Positions 17,706 to 25,976 of a stretch of DNA of 64,000 nucleotides are shown here, in pieces. This DNA comes from Pseudomonadota bacterium (GTDB taxonomy: Bacteria; Pseudomonadota; Alphaproteobacteria; Dongiales; Dongiaceae): contig JAJYUT010000008.1 in assembly GCA_021792365.1 (NCBI GenBank), forward strand, positions 1-64,000, given 5' to 3'. The translations under genes were made by a program, and so were the position numbers. The notes beneath the pieces are model-generated. The model had not been told where the DNA came from. It worked only from the letters and a program-made list of their open reading frames with translations, and did no database searches. The stretch's first letter is position 1, and each line of letters begins with the position of its first letter.

Positions 17706-18239
17706 ATGGCGTCTGGTCCAGTCGCCATCACGCATGAACACCAGATCGCGCATCCCCTGCTGCGGCAGGTCTTTGCCTATTGGCAGGCAAAGGCGGCCGG
17801 GAAGGGTGCGCTGCCGGCACGCGCCGATATCGACCCGCTCGATCTCGGCGGCGTTCTCTCGGCGGTCAGCCTGATCGAGGTGCGCCGCGACCCGGGCGGC
17901 AGGCCGGGCCGGTTGCGCTACCGCGTGATGGGCGGCCTTCATGTCGAGATCATGGGCCGCGACGCGACGGGAGAGATGATCGATCTCGGCGCGGCGGAGA
18001 ACGAGGCCGCGGCGCAGGCCATCGCCACGGGCCGGCCGATCCATGCCGAGCGGCACTTCCATCCCGCCAACGACGTCGCGCTGAGCTTCGAGGCGCTGGT
18101 GTGCCCGCTGGCCGCGGACGGGCGGATTGTCGACATGCTGCTTTGCGTGGTGGCGCCGCATTACAAGGTCCACGACCTGCCTGTCGCGCGCGTCAACCGC
18201 TTCGCGCGCGCCGCTCTTGAGACGATGCCCCGTCGCTAG
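17706..18239 (+). CDS. PAS_5 family sensor-like protein
   Basis: 177 residues from ATG 17706 (MASGPVAITHEHQ); an upstream open extension overlaps the end of cca and looks non-coding. Residues 12-150 match the alphaproteobacterial PAS_5 domain, with LLRQVFAYWQAKAAGKGALP, then LPARADIDPLDLGGVL and later RLRYRVMGGLHVEIMGRD. There is no output domain, so the protein may act by protein contact. The ligand and partners are unknown. It lies alone, 83 bp after cca and 57 bp before the oxidoreductase gene. Confidence 0.8.
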   Translation: MASGPVAITHEHQIAHPLLRQVFAYWQAKAAGKGALPARADIDPLDLGGVLSAVSLIEVRRDPGGRPGRLRYRVMGGLHVEIMGRDATGEMIDLGAAENEAAAQAIATGRPIHAERHFHPANDVALSFEALVCPLAADGRIVDMLLCVVAPHYKVHDLPVARVNRFARAALETMPRR

Positions 18240-18296
18240 CGTACTAACGCTCCGCGCCTGAGGGCGCTACCATCGCATGACCACTGGGAGAATGCG

Positions 18297-20276
18297 ATGG
18301 ATCATCCTGCGATTTTTCAGCCGCTTCAGTTGCGGCATCTAACGTTGCGCAACCGCATCGTGTTCGGCGCGCACACGGCGAACATGAGCGTCGAGGGCCT
18401 GCCGGGCGACCGGCACCTTGGCTATTACCGCGAGCGCGCGATGGGCGGCGCGGCGATGATCGTGGTGGAGCCGGTTCCCATCCACCGGACGGCGGTGCTG
18501 ACGCGCGGTAATTTCCGCGCCGACGATGATTCCGTCATCCCGCATTTCCGCCGCATCACCGAGGCGGTGCATGGAGAAGGCGCGCATATCCTGCAGCAGC
18601 TCTATCACGTGGGCGCGCACGGCGACTGGGACAATTCGCTTTCCTACAACTGGTCGCCTTCCGGCCTGCCGTCGATGCACGATTCCGACGGCAGCCACGC
18701 AATGACGCAGAGTGAGATCGCGGAGATCGTCACATCCTTCGCCCGCTGTGCGGCGCGTGCCAAGGCGAGCGGCTATGACGGCTGCGAGCTGATGGCGGCT
18801 TACAATGCGCTGATCGAGCAATTCTGGTCGCCGGTCACCAATCGCCGCGATGACCAGTATGGCGGCAGCTTCGAGAACCGCATGCGCTTCTCCGATCAGA
18901 TTCTGCAGGCGATCCGCAAGGCCTGCGGCGAGGATTTCGTCATCGGCCTCGCGGTCAGCATCGATCCGGCGCGGCCAGACGTCCAGTCGGTCGAAAGCCT
19001 GCAAGAGGTGGTCGCCTGGCTCGACCGTCATCAGCTCTGCGATTACGTGACCGTCGGGACCGGCAGCTATTTCGATTTCACCCGCATCATCCCGCCCGCG
19101 ATCTACGAGGACAAGCTCGGCGCGCCCTATGCCGCGGCGCTCAAGCAGGTTGCGAAGCACGTCCGGATCCAGGCCGAGAGCCACATCCGCACGCCGGACA
19201 ACGCCAATTATGTTCTCGCGTCCGGCGGCGCGGACATGATCTCCATCGTGCGCGGGCAGATCGCCGATCCGCACTGGGCCAACAAGGCGAAAGCGGGCCG
19301 TGCCGCGGATATCCGCCCGTGCCTCTCCTGCAATCAGATGTGCTGGGGGCGGCGCTCGCGCGACTATCACATCTCCTGTCTCATTAATCCCAGCGCCGGC
19401 CGCGAGTTCGAATGGGGCGGCGACCGCTTCACCGCAAGCCCGGGGCCGAAGCGCGTATTGGTGGTGGGCGGCGGGCCGGCCGGATTGGAAGCGGCGCGCG
19501 TCGCGGCGGAGCGCGGACATCGCGTCACGCTGGCGGAGGCGTCGGACAAGCTGGGCGGGCAGTTCCGCCTCGCCGGGCTGCAGCCGCGCCGCGCGCAGAT
19601 CCTCGATTTCCTGGACTGGCTCGAGCGGCAACTCCAGCAATTGCAGATCGAGGTGCGGCGCAACACCTATCTCGATGCCGAGGAGATCGCGGCGATGGAT
19701 TTCGAAACCGTGATCCTGGCGACCGGCTCCTCGCCCAACGAGGCGCCGACCCAGCGCTACTGGCCAAGCACCGAAGCGGATGCCGCCTTGCGCGGTCCCC
19801 ATGTCTGGCCGGCGGAGGCCGTGATGGCGCGCGAGGCCAGGCTCGGCAATCGCGTGCTGGTGCTGGACGAAGGCGGCAACTACAAAGGCGTCGGGACAGC
19901 CTGGCACCTGGCGGAGGCCGGGCATCAGGTGACGATCGTCACCCCCGATCCGCAAGTCGGCAAGGAACTGATCCGCACCGCGATCGACGGGCCGGTGCGC
20001 GCGCGGCTCGCCAAGCTCGGCACGAAATTCCTGGTGGAATCCGCGCTCGCGGATTTCCGAGGCGGGAAGGCGCGGATCGCGAGCCTGCTGGACGGCAGCG
20101 AGACCGTGATCGAGGTCGACGACATCGTCACCGCCCTGACCAACGTCTCCAACGATTCCATCGCGCGCGATCTGCAGGCCAAGGGCATGAAGGTCGTCAC
20201 CGTCGGTGATTGTATCGCCGCGCGCCACGCGGCGGCCGCGCTCTATGACGGCCGGCGCGCCGGCATGGAGGTCTGA
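18297..20276 (+). CDS. FMN/Fe-S/FAD NADH:flavin oxidoreductase (2,4-dienoyl-CoA reductase/trimethylamine dehydrogenase type)
   Basis: 659 residues. The first 340 form an old-yellow-enzyme-type TIM barrel (FQPLQLRHLTLRNRIVFGAH, SYNWSPSGLPS, FWSPVTNRRDDQYGGSFENR). A four-cysteine Fe-S motif follows, C-x2-C-x3-C-x11-C, from CLSCNQMC to HISC, about residues 341-360. A Rossmann FAD domain comes next (VLVVGGGPAGLEAARVAAERG) and then a pyridine-nucleotide domain. This is the architecture of 2,4-dienoyl-CoA reductase, trimethylamine dehydrogenase and N-methylproline demethylase. The substrate cannot be read from sequence. An ornithine-cyclodeaminase homologue starts 6 bp downstream, so imine or cyclic amino acid metabolism is a reasonable inference. 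Confidence 0.88.
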   Translation: MDHPAIFQPLQLRHLTLRNRIVFGAHTANMSVEGLPGDRHLGYYRERAMGGAAMIVVEPVPIHRTAVLTRGNFRADDDSVIPHFRRITEAVHGEGAHILQQLYHVGAHGDWDNSLSYNWSPSGLPSMHDSDGSHAMTQSEIAEIVTSFARCAARAKASGYDGCELMAAYNALIEQFWSPVTNRRDDQYGGSFENRMRFSDQILQAIRKACGEDFVIGLAVSIDPARPDVQSVESLQEVVAWLDRHQLCDYVTVGTGSYFDFTRIIPPAIYEDKLGAPYAAALKQVAKHVRIQAESHIRTPDNANYVLASGGADMISIVRGQIADPHWANKAKAGRAADIRPCLSCNQMCWGRRSRDYHISCLINPSAGREFEWGGDRFTASPGPKRVLVVGGGPAGLEAARVAAERGHRVTLAEASDKLGGQFRLAGLQPRRAQILDFLDWLERQLQQLQIEVRRNTYLDAEEIAAMDFETVILATGSSPNEAPTQRYWPSTEADAALRGPHVWPAEAVMAREARLGNRVLVLDEGGNYKGVGTAWHLAEAGHQVTIVTPDPQVGKELIRTAIDGPVRARLAKLGTKFLVESALADFRGGKARIASLLDGSETVIEVDDIVTALTNVSNDSIARDLQAKGMKVVTVGDCIAARHAAAALYDGRRAGMEV

Positions 20277-20281
20277 TCGCG

Positions 20282-21229
20282 ATGCTCTGGCTCGATGCGC
20301 AATCGGTGGAGCGTCTCGGCGATTTCCGCCGCCTGGTTCCCGCAATCCAGGAGATGAACCGGGAGGGCACCGACCGCGTGGAGCGCATGCTGCTGAGCCA
20401 ATCTGTTGACGGTGCCGCCCAGAACGACTGGCTGATGCTGCCGGCCTGGCGATACGGCAGGTGCTTCGGAATCAAGATCGCCAACGTCTTTCCCGACAAC
20501 GCGGCGAAGAATCTCGCAAGCGTTCAGGGCGCATATCTACTGTTCGACGGCAAGACCGGGGAGACCTTGTGCGGCATGGATGGCCCTATGCTCACCCTGC
20601 GCAAGACCGCCGCGAACTCGGCCGCCGCCGCCGATTGGCTGGCGCGCACGGACTCGGAGACCCTGTGCATGGTCGGCGCGGGCGCCCTCGCGCCGCATCT
20701 GGTCGAGGCCCATTGCGCCGCGCGTCCGATCCGAAAGGTGCTGTGGTGGAACCGCAGCCGACCTTCGTTGGAGCGGGCGATCGCCGCACTCGCGCCGCGC
20801 TTGCCGAACGTCGCGCTCGCCGCCGCCGACGAGTTGGGAGACGCCGTCTCCTCAGCGGACATCGTCTCCGCCGCGACCATGGCGACCAAACCCCTGATCA
20901 AGGGACAGTGGCTGCGCCCCGGCACGCATCTCGACCTGGTCGGCGGCTACCGGCCGGACATGCGCGAAGCCGACGATGACTGCATCCGCTTCGCGCGTCA
21001 CTATGTCGATGCGCGCTTCACCACCATCGAGGTGGCCGGTGACCTCACGCAGCCGATGGCGGCGGGCGTGCTGGATCCCGCCGCCATCATCGACATGGAA
21101 CAGGTGGCGCGTGGTCTGAAGCCCAAGCGCCTCTCGGAGGATGAGATCACCTGGTTCAAATCCGGCGGCGGCGGTCATGAGGATCTCGCGACCGCCTGGG
21201 CGGTCTACCAGGCGTTCAAGGAACCCTGA
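20282..21229 (+). CDS. Ornithine cyclodeaminase/mu-crystallin family protein
   Basis: 315 residues, starting 6 bp after the oxidoreductase. Family features are MDGPMLTLRKTAANSAAAADWL (substrate and NAD region), the Rossmann segment TLCMVGAGALAPHLVEAH, and ADIVSAATMATKPLIKGQWL with GTHLDLVGGYRPDMRE. Members are NAD(P)-dependent: ornithine cyclodeaminase, alanine dehydrogenase, ketimine reductase or 1-pyrroline-2-carboxylate reductase. Without an experimental anchor the last two are as likely as ornithine cyclisation. Its end overlaps the AlaX gene tail to tail by 14 bp. Confidence 0.88.
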   Translation: MLWLDAQSVERLGDFRRLVPAIQEMNREGTDRVERMLLSQSVDGAAQNDWLMLPAWRYGRCFGIKIANVFPDNAAKNLASVQGAYLLFDGKTGETLCGMDGPMLTLRKTAANSAAAADWLARTDSETLCMVGAGALAPHLVEAHCAARPIRKVLWWNRSRPSLERAIAALAPRLPNVALAAADELGDAVSSADIVSAATMATKPLIKGQWLRPGTHLDLVGGYRPDMREADDDCIRFARHYVDARFTTIEVAGDLTQPMAAGVLDPAAIIDMEQVARGLKPKRLSEDEITWFKSGGGGHEDLATAWAVYQAFKEP

Positions 21230-21854
21230 TCTCGATCCGCTCCTTGCCCTTGCCGATGTTGACGCGCTTGAGGGCGATGGCGCCGATCTCGCCGGTGCGC
21301 CTGAGATGCGTGCCGCCGCAGGGCACGCGGGCGAAGCCCTCGATCTCCCAATAGCGGCGCTGGTTCGCTTCGTCGCTGAAGGCGCTGACGATGGGGTGAT
21401 CGGCCGTGATCAGCGCGCCGGCCTTCTCCTGCATCATCGGGAACAGCTTGGAGATGTTCTCCGGCCACTCGAAGTCGATGCGCGCCTTGTCCTCGGCGAT
21501 GTGCGCACCGATCTTCTGGATGCCCGGCAGGTTCTGGTAGGCAAGCTCCAGGATGATTTCTGCCGCCAGGTGCAGGCGCATCAGCCGGGAGCGTCGTGCG
21601 CGGTCGATTGCAACGGTAACGGCGTCGCCCGGCTTCAACCCGTGATCCGGCGCGAGCCGATAGAGGATGTCGCGCGCGTCCTTGCGCGCTTCCAGGACAG
21701 TGCGCCCGCCGATCGTGCCGGCATCGCTCTCCTGGCCGCCGGAGAAGGCGTAGAAGATGGTCTCCTCCAGCCGCACCCACTCGCCGTCGACCGCCACGAT
21801 GCGCGTGTCGAGCGAGATGCGATAGGGATCTTGCCAGAACAGCTTCGCGACCAC
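21216..21854 (-). CDS. AlaX-type alanyl-tRNA editing protein
   Basis: 212 residues from a GTG at 21854, six bases after acdS, so probably the second gene of an acdS operon. It resembles the editing domain of alanyl-tRNA synthetase, which hydrolyses mischarged Ser- or Gly-tRNA(Ala). FYAFSGGQESDAGTIGG corresponds to the conserved GGQ-xSD loop. The zinc site usually reads HxxxH plus CxxxH; here it is H95-L-A-A-E99 and C179-G-G-T-H183, so one His is replaced by Glu. The fold should be kept; metal binding through Glu is plausible but not shown. Confidence 0.8.
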   Translation of the reverse strand: MVAKLFWQDPYRISLDTRIVAVDGEWVRLEETIFYAFSGGQESDAGTIGGRTVLEARKDARDILYRLAPDHGLKPGDAVTVAIDRARRSRLMRLHLAAEIILELAYQNLPGIQKIGAHIAEDKARIDFEWPENISKLFPMMQEKAGALITADHPIVSAFSDEANQRRYWEIEGFARVPCGGTHLRRTGEIGAIALKRVNIGKGKERIEIRVP

Positions 21855-21860
21855 GGGACT

Positions 21861-22877
21861 TTACCCATTCCGGAACAGATACGAGTATCCGTTGATCGTC
21901 GGCACGCCGCCAAGATGGGCATAGAGCACTTTGGAGCCGGCCGGGATTTCCTGGCGCCGGATCATGTCGATCATGCCCTGCATGCTTTTCCCTTCGTACA
22001 CGGGATCGGTCATCATGCCTTCCATGCGCGCGCAGAGGCGGATGGCATCGAGCGTCTCCGCCGATGGCAGGCCATATTCCGGATAGGCATAGCGCTCGTC
22101 CAGCACGACGTCCTCATCGGCAATGCGGCGGCCGAGCTCGACCAGCTCTGCCGTGTTCTGCGCGATGCGCTTCACCTGCTCGCGTGTTTCGCTAGGCTTG
22201 GCGGAGGCGTCGATACCGATGACGCGGTTGGCGCGGCCATCGGCCGCGAAGCCGACGATCATGCCCGCCTGCGTGGAGCCCGTGACGGAGCAGACGAAGA
22301 TGTAGTCGAACTTGAACCCGAGCTCGCGCTCCTGTGCGCGCACTTCCTGGGCAAAGCCGACGAAGCCCAATCCGCCCAGCTTGTGGTCGGATGCGCCGGC
22401 GGGAATCGCATAGGGCTTGCCGCCGCGCGCACGAACGTCTTCGAGCGCCGCTTCCCAGCTCTCCTTGAACGCGATGCCGAAGCCCTCATTCACCAGCTCG
22501 ACCTCGGCGCCAAGGATGCGGCTCATCAGGATGTTGCCGACCCGGTCATAGACGCCGTCATGCCAATTGACCCAGCTCTCCTGCACGAGCCGACACTTCA
22601 TGCCGAGCTTGGCCGCAACCGCCGCGACTTGGCGCGTGTGGTTGGATTGCACGCCACCGATGGTGACAAGCGTGTCGCAGTTCTGCGCAATGGCCTCCGG
22701 CATCAGGTATTCGAGCTTGCGCACCTTGTTGCCGCCGAAGGCGAGGCCGGAATTGCAATCCTCGCGCTTGGCCCAGATCTCGACCCGCCCGCCGAGATGG
22801 TCGCTGAGGCGCTGCAGCTTTTCGACCGGGGTTGGACCGAAGGTGAGTTGGAGGCGTGGAAACTTGTCGAGCCGCAT
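21861..22877 (-). CDS. acdS: 1-aminocyclopropane-1-carboxylate (ACC) deaminase
   Basis: 338 residues, exactly the family length. It is a PLP enzyme that splits ACC, the plant ethylene precursor, into 2-oxobutanoate and ammonia. The catalytic positions known from the Pseudomonas enzyme are all in register: K51 (PLP lysine, [10 protein letters not shown]), S78 (GVQSNHTRQ), Y294 and E295 ([10 protein letters not shown]), and L322 (YAHLGG). E295 and L322 separate true ACC deaminase from the related D-cysteine desulfhydrase, so the call is firm. It is divergent from an Lrp-type regulator, the usual acdR-acdS arrangement. An AlaX gene follows 6 bp downstream. Confidence 0.96.
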   Translation of the reverse strand: MRLDKFPRLQLTFGPTPVEKLQRLSDHLGGRVEIWAKREDCNSGLAFGGNKVRKLEYLMPEAIAQNCDTLVTIGGVQSNHTRQVAAVAAKLGMKCRLVQESWVNWHDGVYDRVGNILMSRILGAEVELVNEGFGIAFKESWEAALEDVRARGGKPYAIPAGASDHKLGGLGFVGFAQEVRAQERELGFKFDYIFVCSVTGSTQAGMIVGFAADGRANRVIGIDASAKPSETREQVKRIAQNTAELVELGRRIADEDVVLDERYAYPEYGLPSAETLDAIRLCARMEGMMTDPVYEGKSMQGMIDMIRRQEIPAGSKVLYAHLGGVPTINGYSYLFRNG

Positions 22878-22981
22878 GGATCTGGTCTCCCCCTGGATTG
22901 AGCCGAAAAAGGCTATTCGCGCTGTCAGCCACGATCAAATGCGATGTGAAAGCCGATTGCGCAGAAAACGGTCGTTCAGAC

Positions 22982-23001
22982 CACAGAACTGTGATTTTAT
23001 A
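22982..23001 (-). promoter_or_regulatory. Candidate acdS promoter element and AcdR operator
   Basis: On the minus strand, TATAAAAT (23001-22994) is followed at once by the perfect inverted repeat CACAG-TT-CTGTG (22993-22982). This is in the 159-bp region between acdS and acdR. A -10-like element next to a palindrome near the expected transcription start fits control by the Lrp-type regulator. No good -35 hexamer was found, so the promoter assignment is tentative. Confidence 0.4.
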
Positions 23002-23036
23002 GCTCTCAAACAACATTGAACGCAGAAAAAGTGCGC

Positions 23037-23507
23037 ATGCCCGAAGCCCGCAAGCTCGACAAGATCGATCGCAATATACTGCGGCACCTGCAGGCCGACG
23101 CCGGCATCACCAATGCCGAGCTGGCGGGCCGCGTGAACCTCTCGCCCACCGCTGCGATGCGCCGGGTCGACAAGCTGAAGCAGGACGGCATCATCCGCAA
23201 GGTCGTCGCGCTGGCGGATCCGGCGAAGCTCGACCTCACAACGCTGGTCATCGTCGGCGTCGTGCTCGATCGCTCGACGCCCGCCTCTTTCGCCGAGTTC
23301 GAGGAAGCCGCGCGCAAGGTGCCGGGCTGCCTCGAATGCCACCTGGTTGCCGGCGAGTTCGACTATTTCCTGATCGTCCGCACCAGGGATCTTGAGCGCT
23401 TCAACAAGCTCCATGCCGACGAGATCCTGACACTTCCCGGCGTGCGGCAGATCCGGACGTTCTTCGTGGTGAAGCAGATACTCTCGACGACCGAGTTGCC
23501 GGTGTAG
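23037..23507 (+). CDS. acdR: Lrp/AsnC-family regulator of ACC deaminase
   Basis: 156 residues from ATG 23037 (MPEARKLDKIDRN); TTG 23016 and GTG 23031 are in frame upstream and none has a strong ribosome binding site. The N-terminal helix-turn-helix is LDKIDRNILRHLQADAG with NLSPTAAMRRVDKLKQDGII. The C-terminal RAM ligand-binding domain (about residues 65-150) contains PGCLECHLVAGEFDYFLIVR. In characterised bacteria AcdR binds the region between the two genes and activates acdS when ACC is present; the divergent arrangement here is the same. Deduced by homology and context. Confidence 0.88.
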   Translation: MPEARKLDKIDRNILRHLQADAGITNAELAGRVNLSPTAAMRRVDKLKQDGIIRKVVALADPAKLDLTTLVIVGVVLDRSTPASFAEFEEAARKVPGCLECHLVAGEFDYFLIVRTRDLERFNKLHADEILTLPGVRQIRTFFVVKQILSTTELPV

Positions 23508-23509
23508 TC

Positions 23510-23815
23510 ATGTCCAACGATCTCCCGCCGCCGGATCCGAACCGACTCGCTCGCTTTTTCGCGATCCTGCTGCTGCTCGTCATGACGCCGGTACTTCTGT
23601 TTGCCGGTTTCTGCGGCCTGATGACCGCGGCGAGCCTTTTTGCGCCACTCGGGATCGGGATATTCGCTGCTCTCGCCTATATCACTTACAAAGGCGTTCG
23701 CACGCTCTGGTACCTGCTCGAGGCGCCGGACGGCACCGGATGGGTTATGCTCTTGATCTTGATCCCGATCCTTACGGGCGCGGTTGTGTGGGTTGCGGGC
23801 AGTTTCAGACCCTAA
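23510..23815 (+). CDS. Small three-helix membrane protein, unknown function
   Basis: 101 residues, starting 3 bp after the acdR stop and so probably co-transcribed with it. A proline-rich cytoplasmic N-terminus ([15 protein letters not shown]) precedes two close hydrophobic segments ([20 protein letters not shown] and [18 protein letters not shown]). A third follows at the C-terminus ([20 protein letters not shown]). I do not recognise a family. It overlaps the end of hemF by 4 bp on the opposite strand. Confidence 0.7.
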   Translation: MSNDLPPPDPNRLARFFAILLLLVMTPVLLFAGFCGLMTAASLFAPLGIGIFAALAYITYKGVRTLWYLLEAPDGTGWVMLLILIPILTGAVVWVAGSFRP

Positions 23816-24687
23816 GGCCACATCACTTCCGGCGGCAGCGACATCAGGATCGCGTCGATGTTGCCGCCGGTCTTCAAGCCGAAGAGAGTGCCGCGATCGT
23901 ACAGCAGGTTGAATTCGACATAGCGCCCGCGGCGGATCAATTGCTGCCGGCGCTCCTCATCGCTCCAATCCTTGCTCATGTGCCGCCGCACGATCTCGGG
24001 ATAGATCGCGAGGAACGCCTCGCCCACCGCCTTGGTGAATCCGAAATCTTTGTCCCAATGGCCGCTGTGGAGGTTGTCGTAGAAGATGCCGCCGAGGCCG
24101 CGCGGCTCCTTGCGGTGCGGAAGATAGAAATACTCGTCGCACCATTTCTTGAAGCGCGGATAGTGGTCCGCGTCGTAGCGGTCGCAAGCCGTCCTCAGCG
24201 CGGCATGGAAATCGGCGGCGTCCGCGCCATGCGCCTCGGGGAACATCGGCGTCAGATCGGCGCCGCCGCCAAACCAGCTCTGGGTGGTGACAATGTGCCG
24301 CGTGTTCATGTGAACAGCGGGCACATGAGGCGAACGCATATGCGCGACCAGCGAAACGCCGCTCGCCCAGAAGGCGCCGCTCTCGGCCGCCCCGGCAACC
24401 TGCTTGCGGAACTCCTCGCTGAAAGTGCCGTGTACGGTCGAGATGTTGACCCCCACCTTCTCGAATAACCGGCCGCGCATCACCGCCATGGTGCCGCCGC
24501 CGCCATCGGCGCCGCTCGGCTCCGGGCGTTTCCACGACGTGCGCTCGAAGCGGCCGGCGGGCAGGTCGCGGTGCCGCGTGGCGGCGAGCTCGTCCTCCAG
24601 CCGCTCGAATTCCGCGCAGATCCGGTCGCGCAGCGATTCGAACCAGGCGCTGGCCTGCTGCTTGTGATCCGCCGGATAGGCGCTCAT
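23812..24687 (-). CDS. hemF: Oxygen-dependent coproporphyrinogen III oxidase
   Basis: 291 residues. It converts coproporphyrinogen III to protoporphyrinogen IX in haem synthesis, using oxygen and no cofactor. Signature blocks are [57 protein letters not shown] and [20 protein letters not shown]. The ATG overlaps the trmL stop (ATGA), so trmL-hemF is one translationally coupled unit. Its presence with the aerobic cobalamin genes indicates an aerobic lifestyle. Confidence 0.96.
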   Translation of the reverse strand: MSAYPADHKQQASAWFESLRDRICAEFERLEDELAATRHRDLPAGRFERTSWKRPEPSGADGGGGTMAVMRGRLFEKVGVNISTVHGTFSEEFRKQVAGAAESGAFWASGVSLVAHMRSPHVPAVHMNTRHIVTTQSWFGGGADLTPMFPEAHGADAADFHAALRTACDRYDADHYPRFKKWCDEYFYLPHRKEPRGLGGIFYDNLHSGHWDKDFGFTKAVGEAFLAIYPEIVRRHMSKDWSDEERRQQLIRRGRYVEFNLLYDRGTLFGLKTGGNIDAILMSLPPEVMWP

Positions 24688-25142
24688 GGCTCGGGAAACC
24701 CCAATTGCCGCATCGCTTCGGCGGTGACGATGGCCGCCGCCATCGCCACGTTAAGTGATCTGAGGCCTGGGCGCATCGGTATCCGTAGCCGCAGGTCGGC
24801 GGCGGCATGCACCTCCTCCGGCACGCCGGCGCTCTCGCGCCCCAGCAGCAGCGAATCGGCTGCCTCGAACCGGCACGCGCTATAGGGCACCGCCGCCTGG
24901 GTGGTCAGAAGGATGAGGCGCCCCGCCGCTCCGGCGCGGGCCGCCCGATAGGCCTCCCACGACCGGTGGCGCCGCAGGTCGACATGCTCGACATAGTCCA
25001 TGCCGGCGCGGCGCAGCCGCCGGTCGTCGAACACGAATCCGCAGGGCTCGATCAGGTCCACCGGCAGCCCGAAGCAGGCCGCCAGGCGCAGGATCGCGCC
25101 GGTATTCTGCGGGATATCCGGCTGATAGAGGGCGAGCCGCAT
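24684..25142 (-). CDS. trmL: tRNA (cytidine/uridine-34 2'-O)-methyltransferase TrmL
   Basis: 152 residues from ATG 25142 ([15 protein letters not shown]), the normal TrmL length; an upstream open extension of 55 codons is not conserved-looking. It is a SPOUT methyltransferase: the knot motifs are [14 protein letters not shown] and [20 protein letters not shown]. It methylates the wobble nucleotide of tRNA-Leu isoacceptors. It is encoded upstream of hemF with a 4-bp overlap and is divergent from petA across 275 bp. Confidence 0.93.
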   Translation of the reverse strand: MRLALYQPDIPQNTGAILRLAACFGLPVDLIEPCGFVFDDRRLRRAGMDYVEHVDLRRHRSWEAYRAARAGAAGRLILLTTQAAVPYSACRFEAADSLLLGRESAGVPEEVHAAADLRLRIPMRPGLRSLNVAMAAAIVTAEAMRQLGFPEP

Positions 25143-25417
25143 GGCGGGGGCTGATCCTTTGCAAATCAAGGGCTTTTCCATTATACCGGCGGCCGGGGTG
25201 AGGCCAGTTGGAACCGCCAAGTGCGCGCCCTTCGGCCTAATGCGTCGGTTTGTCGCAATCGGCTGCGGGGGCAGCTTCCAAGGCGCGTGATATAAGGCGG
25301 CACCCAACGGACAAGGGTCGCCGAACCGCCGTGAAACTTGGACATTTCGGAGCGCAGGCTCGAAGGGTCCAGGGGCTCGCGGTCTGGTGAAGGCGACCGG
25401 CTTAAGGGATGAATGTG
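25143..25417. other. Intergenic region between trmL and petA
   Basis: 275 bp separate two divergent units and must carry the promoters of trmL-hemF and petABC. I could not assign convincing -35/-10 hexamers or a regulator site, and no RNA gene was recognised. The petA end has TTAAGGG, nine bases before ATG 25418. Confidence 0.5.
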
Positions 25418-25960
25418 ATGGCGGATACCACGCATGGCGGGCCTGCTTCCGGCACCCGCCGCGACTTCATGAATTTGCTGGTCAACTCCGTAGCGGTGTT
25501 CGGCGCCGCCGCGGTGGCTTGGCCGATCATCAGCAGCCTTAATCCGTCGCAGGACGTGCTGGCGCTGGCTTCGACCGAGGTCGACCTCTCGCAGATCGAG
25601 GCCGGGCAGTCCATCACCGTGAAGTGGCGCGGCAAGCCGGTCTTCATCCGCCATCGCACGCCGGAGGAGATCAAGACCGCCGAGGGCGTCGACATCTCCT
25701 CTCTACGCGACCCGCAGCCGGACGGCGACCGCGTCGAGAAGCCGGAATGGCTGATCGTCGTGGGCGTCTGCACGCATCTCGGCTGCGTGCCCCAGGGCCA
25801 GAAGCCATCGGAGCCGCGCGGCCAGTTCGGCGGCTGGTTCTGCCCATGCCACGGCTCGGAATACGACACCTCCGGCCGCATTCGCCGCGGGCCCGCGCCG
25901 ACCAACCTGGAGGTGCCGCAATACACTTTCGAGTCCGACACGCTCGTGAAGATCGGTTGA
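25418..25960 (+). CDS. petA: Ubiquinol-cytochrome c reductase, Rieske iron-sulfur subunit
   Basis: 180 residues. AAGGG abuts an ATG at 25409 but lies nine bases before ATG 25418 (MADTTHGG), which is preferred. A twin-arginine motif (TRRDFMN) and a single helix ([19 protein letters not shown]) give a Tat-exported, membrane-anchored protein. The [2Fe-2S] ligands are C118-T-H120-L-G-C123 and C142-P-C144-H145 ([10 protein letters not shown]), where C123 and C144 form the disulfide. It transfers electrons from ubiquinol to cytochrome c1 in the bc1 complex. It is first in petABC. Confidence 0.97.
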   Translation: MADTTHGGPASGTRRDFMNLLVNSVAVFGAAAVAWPIISSLNPSQDVLALASTEVDLSQIEAGQSITVKWRGKPVFIRHRTPEEIKTAEGVDISSLRDPQPDGDRVEKPEWLIVVGVCTHLGCVPQGQKPSEPRGQFGGWFCPCHGSEYDTSGRIRRGPAPTNLEVPQYTFESDTLVKIG

Positions 25961-25976
25961 GGGAGGAGAGAGAATC

